In this document: positions 37,692-41,553 of the stretch, one piece after another
Position numbering within the stretch: the first letter of the stretch is position 1
Layout of the letters: each line of letters opens with the position of its first letter
The notes under the pieces: model-generated
Seen by the model: the letters and a program-made list of their open reading frames with translations, nothing else
Databases searched by the model: none
What the model was told of the DNA's origin: nothing
Position numbers and translations under genes: made by a program
From: Gemmatimonadota bacterium
Lineage (GTDB): Bacteria; Gemmatimonadota; Gemmatimonadetes; Palauibacterales; Palauibacteraceae
Assembly (NCBI GenBank): GCA_022825725.1
Contig: JAJDWE010000049.1
Coordinates: 1 to 41,553, forward strand
Direction: 5' to 3'
Length of the DNA stretch: 41,553 nucleotides

Positions 37692-40268
37692 GTGTACTCG
37701 GTGACCCGTTTCCGGAAGCTGCTTCCCGTTCTCCTCTTCCTCCTCAGCCCCGGTTCGATCCTGGCGCAGGACCCGGGGGGCGCACTGCCGTCGATCGAAG
37801 ACAAGACGGCCTCGATGCGGGCCATCGACGGCTTCATCCCCATGTACTGGGAAGCCTCGAGCGGCAAGCTGTGGCTCGAGATCTCGCGGTGGGACACGGA
37901 CATCCTCCACTCGACGGGCCTCGCCTCGGGGCTGGGGTCGAACGACATCGGGCTCGACCGCGGGGCGCTCGCCGGCTCGCGCCTCGTGCGTTTCCACCGG
38001 GTCGGGCCGAAGGTGCTGCTGGTCCAGCCGAACCTCGACTTCCGGGCGAGCAGCCCGAACCCGCGCGAAGTGCAGGCGGTGACGGACGCGTTCGCGCCGT
38101 CGACGCTGTGGGGCTTCACGGCGGCCGCGGAGACGGATGGCCGTGTGCTCGTCGACGGGACGGACTTCTTCGTGCGCGACATGATCAACTGGGCGCAGCG
38201 GCTGCGGCCCGGGACGTACCGGTTCGACGCGGGCCGAAGCGCGGTCCACCTGCCGATGACGATGGGGTTCCCGGAGAACACGGAGATCGAGGCGTCGCTC
38301 ACGTTCGTCCGGCAGCCGGGGAGCGGGGGCGGATTCGGCGGTTTCGGGGGCGGGGGCAGCGCGTTCGAGGGAGTCGGGAACGTGGCGGCGACCGGCGAGT
38401 CCGCCACGATCCGCCTGCACCATTCGTTCGTGCAGCTGCCGGCACTGGGCGAGTACACGCCGAGGGCCTTCGATTCGAGGTCGGGATACGGGGCCATGAG
38501 CTTTGACGACTATTCCGCGCCGCTCGGTGAAGACATGACCCAGCGCTTCATCCGGCGGCACCGGCTCGAGAAGCGGGATCCGTCGGCGGCCATGAGCGAG
38601 CCCGTCGAGCCGATCGTCTACTACCTGGATCCGGGGGCGCCGGAGCCGATCCGGACGGCGTTGCTCGAGGGGGCCCGGTGGTGGAACCAGGCGTTCGAGG
38701 CGGCGGGCTTCCGGGACGCGTTTCAGGTGGAGATGCTGCCGGACGGCGTGAGCTCGCACGACGTGCGCTACAACGTGATCAACTGGGTGCACCGCTCGAC
38801 GCGCGGCTGGAGCACGGGCGGTTCCGTCATCGACCCGCGCACGGGCGAGATCCTCAAGGGGGTGGTGACGCTCGGCTCGCTCCGATGGCGGCAGGACTAC
38901 CTGATCGCCGAGGGTCTCCTCTCCCCCTACGCCAACGGCGACGAAGTGCCGGCGGATCTGGCGGAGTGGGCGCTGGCGCGGATCCGGCAGCTGTCGGCGC
39001 ACGAGGTCGGGCACACGCTCGGTCTCGGCCACAACTACTACGACAGCAGCCGCGGCCGGATCTCGGTCATGGACTATCCACACCCGCTCGTCACGCTGGG
39101 CGACGATGGCCGGCTCGACTATTCCGAGGTCTATGACGTGGACATCGGGGAGTGGGACGCGGTCTCGATCGTGTACGGCTACTCGGACTTCCCGGAGGGG
39201 ACGGACGAGGCCGCCGAGTTGCAGCGGATCCTGGACGAGGCCTGGGACGAGGATCTCATCTACTTCACGAACCAGGACGTCAACATCCACGCCCGCGCCG
39301 ACCAGTGGTCGAACGGGGTGGACGCGGCGGCGGAACTCCAGCGGATGATGGACGTGCGGCGGCACTCGCTGGACCGGTTCGGGGAGGCCGCGATCCGCGC
39401 GGGACGGCCGATCGTGATGGTCGAGGAGGCGCTGGTCCCGCTGTACATGCACCATCGCTACCAGGTGGACGCGGCCGCCTCGCTGCTCGGTGGGCAGGAA
39501 TACGTCTACGCCTTCCGCGGAGACGGGCGGACGCCCATGAAGCGGGTCTCCGGGGAGTCGCAGCGGGCGGCGCTGGACGCGCTCGGCCGGACGCTGGCGG
39601 TGCGGGAACTCGCGGTGCCGGCGGGGGTGCTCGACCTGATGCCACCCCGGCCGCCCGGCTTCGGCCGCACGCGGGAGACCTTCCCGCGCTATACGGGACA
39701 GGCCTTCGATGCGGTCACGCCGGCGGTCGTCGCGGCGGACCACACGGTGTCGCGAGTGCTGGAGCCATCGCGCGCGGCGCGGCTCGTGCAGCAGCACGCG
39801 CTCGATCCCGAACTGCCGGGGCTCGCCGAGGTGCTGACGGCGCTGGTCGATGCCGTCCGTCCGGAGCCCGACGAGACGCTCTATCACACCGAACTGCGGC
39901 TCGCCGCCTACCGAGTGCTCGTGGACCGCATCATGGCGCTGGCGGATCAGGCGTCCATGCCGCACGTGCGGGCCCTTGCCACCCGGAAGCTGGCGGAGCT
40001 GAGAGCCGAGATGGCCGCGAACCCGCCGCCCGAGCGCGACGCAGCCTTCGTGCAACTGGTCGACCGGGACATCGAGCGCTTCCTCGAGAAGCCTTCAGCG
40101 CCCTACGAGATGCCTGGGACGCCGAACGCGCCGCCGGGCGCGCCGATCGGGGAGCCGGCCATGGACTGGTTCGCCGGCGACGCCTGGACCGCCGCCGGCC
40201 CCGCTGGCTGGGCGACGGGATGGCTCGGGACGGCGCCTGTCTGTTCGGCCGATCGAGGCAGCTTCTGA
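37692..40268 (+). CDS. large secreted zinc metalloprotease (DUF5117-type, metzincin motif)
   Basis: 858 residues. GTG 37692 has AGGAGG 5 nt upstream and starts a signal peptide (LLPVLLFLLSPGSILAQ). An N-terminal region (IDGFIPMYWEASSGKLWLEI, LVRFHRVGPKVLLVQPNLDF) is the DUF5117-like part, with a Gly-rich loop near 215-235 (GSGGGFGGFGGGG). The protease part has AHEVGHTLGLGHNYY at about residues 436-450, i.e. HExxHxxGxxH, followed by the Met-turn ISVMDYPHP. Such proteins are common in Gemmatimonadota and Bacteroidota and are thought to act outside the cytoplasm; the substrate is unknown. The end faces the YfcC gene across 58 nt that hold a strong hairpin. Confidence 0.9.
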   Translation: MYSVTRFRKLLPVLLFLLSPGSILAQDPGGALPSIEDKTASMRAIDGFIPMYWEASSGKLWLEISRWDTDILHSTGLASGLGSNDIGLDRGALAGSRLVRFHRVGPKVLLVQPNLDFRASSPNPREVQAVTDAFAPSTLWGFTAAAETDGRVLVDGTDFFVRDMINWAQRLRPGTYRFDAGRSAVHLPMTMGFPENTEIEASLTFVRQPGSGGGFGGFGGGGSAFEGVGNVAATGESATIRLHHSFVQLPALGEYTPRAFDSRSGYGAMSFDDYSAPLGEDMTQRFIRRHRLEKRDPSAAMSEPVEPIVYYLDPGAPEPIRTALLEGARWWNQAFEAAGFRDAFQVEMLPDGVSSHDVRYNVINWVHRSTRGWSTGGSVIDPRTGEILKGVVTLGSLRWRQDYLIAEGLLSPYANGDEVPADLAEWALARIRQLSAHEVGHTLGLGHNYYDSSRGRISVMDYPHPLVTLGDDGRLDYSEVYDVDIGEWDAVSIVYGYSDFPEGTDEAAELQRILDEAWDEDLIYFTNQDVNIHARADQWSNGVDAAAELQRMMDVRRHSLDRFGEAAIRAGRPIVMVEEALVPLYMHHRYQVDAAASLLGGQEYVYAFRGDGRTPMKRVSGESQRAALDALGRTLAVRELAVPAGVLDLMPPRPPGFGRTRETFPRYTGQAFDAVTPAVVAADHTVSRVLEPSRAARLVQQHALDPELPGLAEVLTALVDAVRPEPDETLYHTELRLAAYRVLVDRIMALADQASMPHVRALATRKLAELRAEMAANPPPERDAAFVQLVDRDIERFLEKPSAPYEMPGTPNAPPGAPIGEPAMDWFAGDAWTAAGPAGWATGWLGTAPVCSADRGSF

Positions 40269-40287
40269 GGCGAGTTCAGACGAGGGA

Positions 40288-40318
40288 CGTTCCCGCGGGA
40301 GACGTTCCCGCGGGAACG
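40288..40318. terminator. 12-bp perfect hairpin between convergent genes
   Basis: CGTTCCCGCGGG (40288-40299) pairs perfectly with CCCGCGGGAACG (40307-40318) around a 7-nt loop. It results from a tandem duplication of the 15-mer GACGTTCCCGCGGGA (40286-40300 and 40301-40315). It sits between the ends of two convergent genes, so it may act as a bidirectional terminator, but neither strand has a U-tract after it. Confidence 0.5.
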
Positions 40319-40326
40319 CGTGAGGG

Positions 40327-41553
40327 TCAGCTGTAGCCGATCGCGAGGGCGATGACGAGGGCGACGGCTCCGAGCGCCATCAGCATGAGGTAGCGCGGGA
40401 TGACGAAGCGCAGCCACGACTCGTAGCGCACGCCGCTCGCGGCCAGGATCGCCATGAGCGCGCCGTTCGTGGGCGTGATCAGTTCGCACAGCCCGGCCCC
40501 GTACTGGTAGGCGAGGATCGTGATCTGCCGCGAGAGCCCGAGCAGGTCCGAGAGGGGGACGAGGACCGGGAGCGTGAGCACGGCCTGGCCGCTCACGCTG
40601 GGCACGGCGAAGTGCAGCACGCCCTGCGCGGCCGACATGCCGATGGCCGAAAGCGCGAGCGGCAGATCCGCGAGCGGGACGAACAGCCCGTGCACGATCG
40701 TGTCGATGATGCGTCCGTCGACCATGACCACGTAGATCGCGTGCGCGAAGCCGATGAGGAGCGCCGCGTACCCCATCGAACGGAAGCCCTCCGCGTAGGC
40801 CTGTGCCGTACCCGTGACGCCGAGCCGCCCGATGATCCCCACCACGACGCCCATGATGAAGAAGAGCGCGGACATGTGGTCGAAATCCCACCCTTGCGAC
40901 AGCAGCCCCCACACGAGGACGCCGAAGGTCGCGGCGACGATCGCGAAGATGGTCCCGTCCCTCCAGCCGAACGCGGCATCGGGTTCGGAGGCGTCCGCCT
41001 CTTCCGGGGCGACCCGGGTTCGGGCGGCGTAGCGCATCGTCCACCAGATCCACAGACCGAGCGCGATGGCCAGGAACAGCAGGCGGAACCCGCTGCCGGA
41101 GCCCAGCGGCACCTCCGCGACCCTCTGCGCGGTCACGACCTGGAACGGGTTGATGGGACTGAAGGCCGATCCCACGAACGCGGAGCCCGCGCTCACGGCC
41201 ACTCCGACCATCGGAGAGTAGCCGAGCCGTTTCGTGAGAAGCATGAGGGCCGGCACGAGGGGGATGATCTCCTCCTGCATGTTCTCCGTCACGCCGCCCG
41301 CCCCGAAGGCGAGACACACGACGGGGATCGCATAGATTTCATTCCCCCTGAGCACCCGGACCAGCCAGGCGATGCCGCGCCGGAGCGCCCCCGTCGCATC
41401 GAACACGGCGAACGCGCCGCCGATGAGAAAGATCAGGAACACGACATCGGCGCGCTGCGCCATCCCCCGCGGGATCGCGACGATGGCCTCGAACGCCCCG
41501 ATCCGGTTGGCCTCGACTTCGTGATAGGTCCCGGGCACGACGACGCTGCGCCC
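40327..41553 (-). CDS. YfcC-family (C4-dicarboxylate carrier-like) membrane transporter, 5' end outside window
   Basis: The frame is open to the right edge; at least 409 residues are visible. About ten hydrophobic helices. Family landmarks: FLIFLIGGAFAVFDATGALRRGI, CLAFGAGGVTENMQEEIIPLVPALMLL, GSAFVGSAFSPINPFQVVTAQRVAEVPLGSG and QYGAGLCELITPTNGALMAIL. These repeated G-x-G and P-x-x-P-F hairpins are those of YfcC/AbgT-related secondary carriers, whose substrates include C4-dicarboxylates, arginine/ornithine or peptides. The beginning (VVVPGTYHEVE) is the usual first periplasmic loop, so only the first helix is missing. Confidence 0.85.
   Translation of the reverse strand, partial: GRSVVVPGTYHEVEANRIGAFEAIVAIPRGMAQRADVVFLIFLIGGAFAVFDATGALRRGIAWLVRVLRGNEIYAIPVVCLAFGAGGVTENMQEEIIPLVPALMLLTKRLGYSPMVGVAVSAGSAFVGSAFSPINPFQVVTAQRVAEVPLGSGSGFRLLFLAIALGLWIWWTMRYAARTRVAPEEADASEPDAAFGWRDGTIFAIVAATFGVLVWGLLSQGWDFDHMSALFFIMGVVVGIIGRLGVTGTAQAYAEGFRSMGYAALLIGFAHAIYVVMVDGRIIDTIVHGLFVPLADLPLALSAIGMSAAQGVLHFAVPSVSGQAVLTLPVLVPLSDLLGLSRQITILAYQYGAGLCELITPTNGALMAILAASGVRYESWLRFVIPRYLMLMALGAVALVIALAIGYS

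Noticed and set aside
37647-40055. Long minus-strand open frame opposite the zinc metalloprotease
   Set aside because: Arg/His/Val-rich shadow without motifs; the plus strand has a signal peptide, HExxHxxGxxH and an ideal ribosome-binding site.

Overview
The window is 41.5 kb of high-GC bacterial chromosome with densely packed genes on both strands, frequent GTG and TTG starts, and many 4-bp stop/start overlaps. The mix of large secreted metalloproteases, beta-lactamase-fold serine hydrolases, a TonB receptor with a carboxypeptidase-like plug extension, and an outer-membrane-type cell envelope fits a Gram-negative heterotroph. My best guess is Gemmatimonadota; this is inference from protein style, because there is no rRNA or tRNA to confirm it.

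Layout. 1-4.5 kb: end of a coiled-coil gene, a lipoprotein M48/PDZ protease, a Sel1-repeat lipoprotein broken by a frameshift, and two lower-GC genes (small membrane protein, secreted beta-propeller). 4.5-9.2 kb: 2-oxoglutarate dehydrogenase E1 (sucA) behind a secreted metallo-beta-lactamase-fold hydrolase, then a divergent PlsC-like acyltransferase. 9.2-17.9 kb: an amidohydrolase-like protein with missing metal ligands, a MscS channel, a DUF411 lipoprotein with a ZIP-like membrane protein, a PBP1b-type peptidoglycan synthase, and a TonB receptor that looks metal-related. 17.9-20.0 kb: a PotD-like binding protein and a threonine/serine dehydratase.

20.1-26.9 kb is the centrepiece, a compact histidine operon hisG-hisC-hisB-hisH-hisF-hisA/I/E/D. 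All genes overlap. The last one is a single 864-residue polypeptide joining HisA, HisI, HisE and HisD; its last three domains have the order and sequence style of fungal HIS4. Upstream is a textbook attenuator: a 20-codon leader peptide with three His codons, an anti-terminator pairing that covers the end of the leader peptide, and a strong intrinsic terminator before hisG. The operon encodes every step except histidinol-phosphate phosphatase.

26.9-41.5 kb: a small membrane protein, then a sigma/anti-sigma/YbjQ/alpha-beta hydrolase operon; an M20 peptidase with an APC permease and an EamA exporter, which together suggest peptide or amino-acid scavenging; a Spy-like periplasmic protein; two tandem, near-identical serine hydrolase lipoproteins; a large metzincin-type zinc protease; and a YfcC-family carrier that runs off the right edge. 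I found no CRISPR array, insertion sequence, tRNA or rRNA. No gene-free stretch exceeds 300 bases; the longest is the his leader region, 20040-20314.
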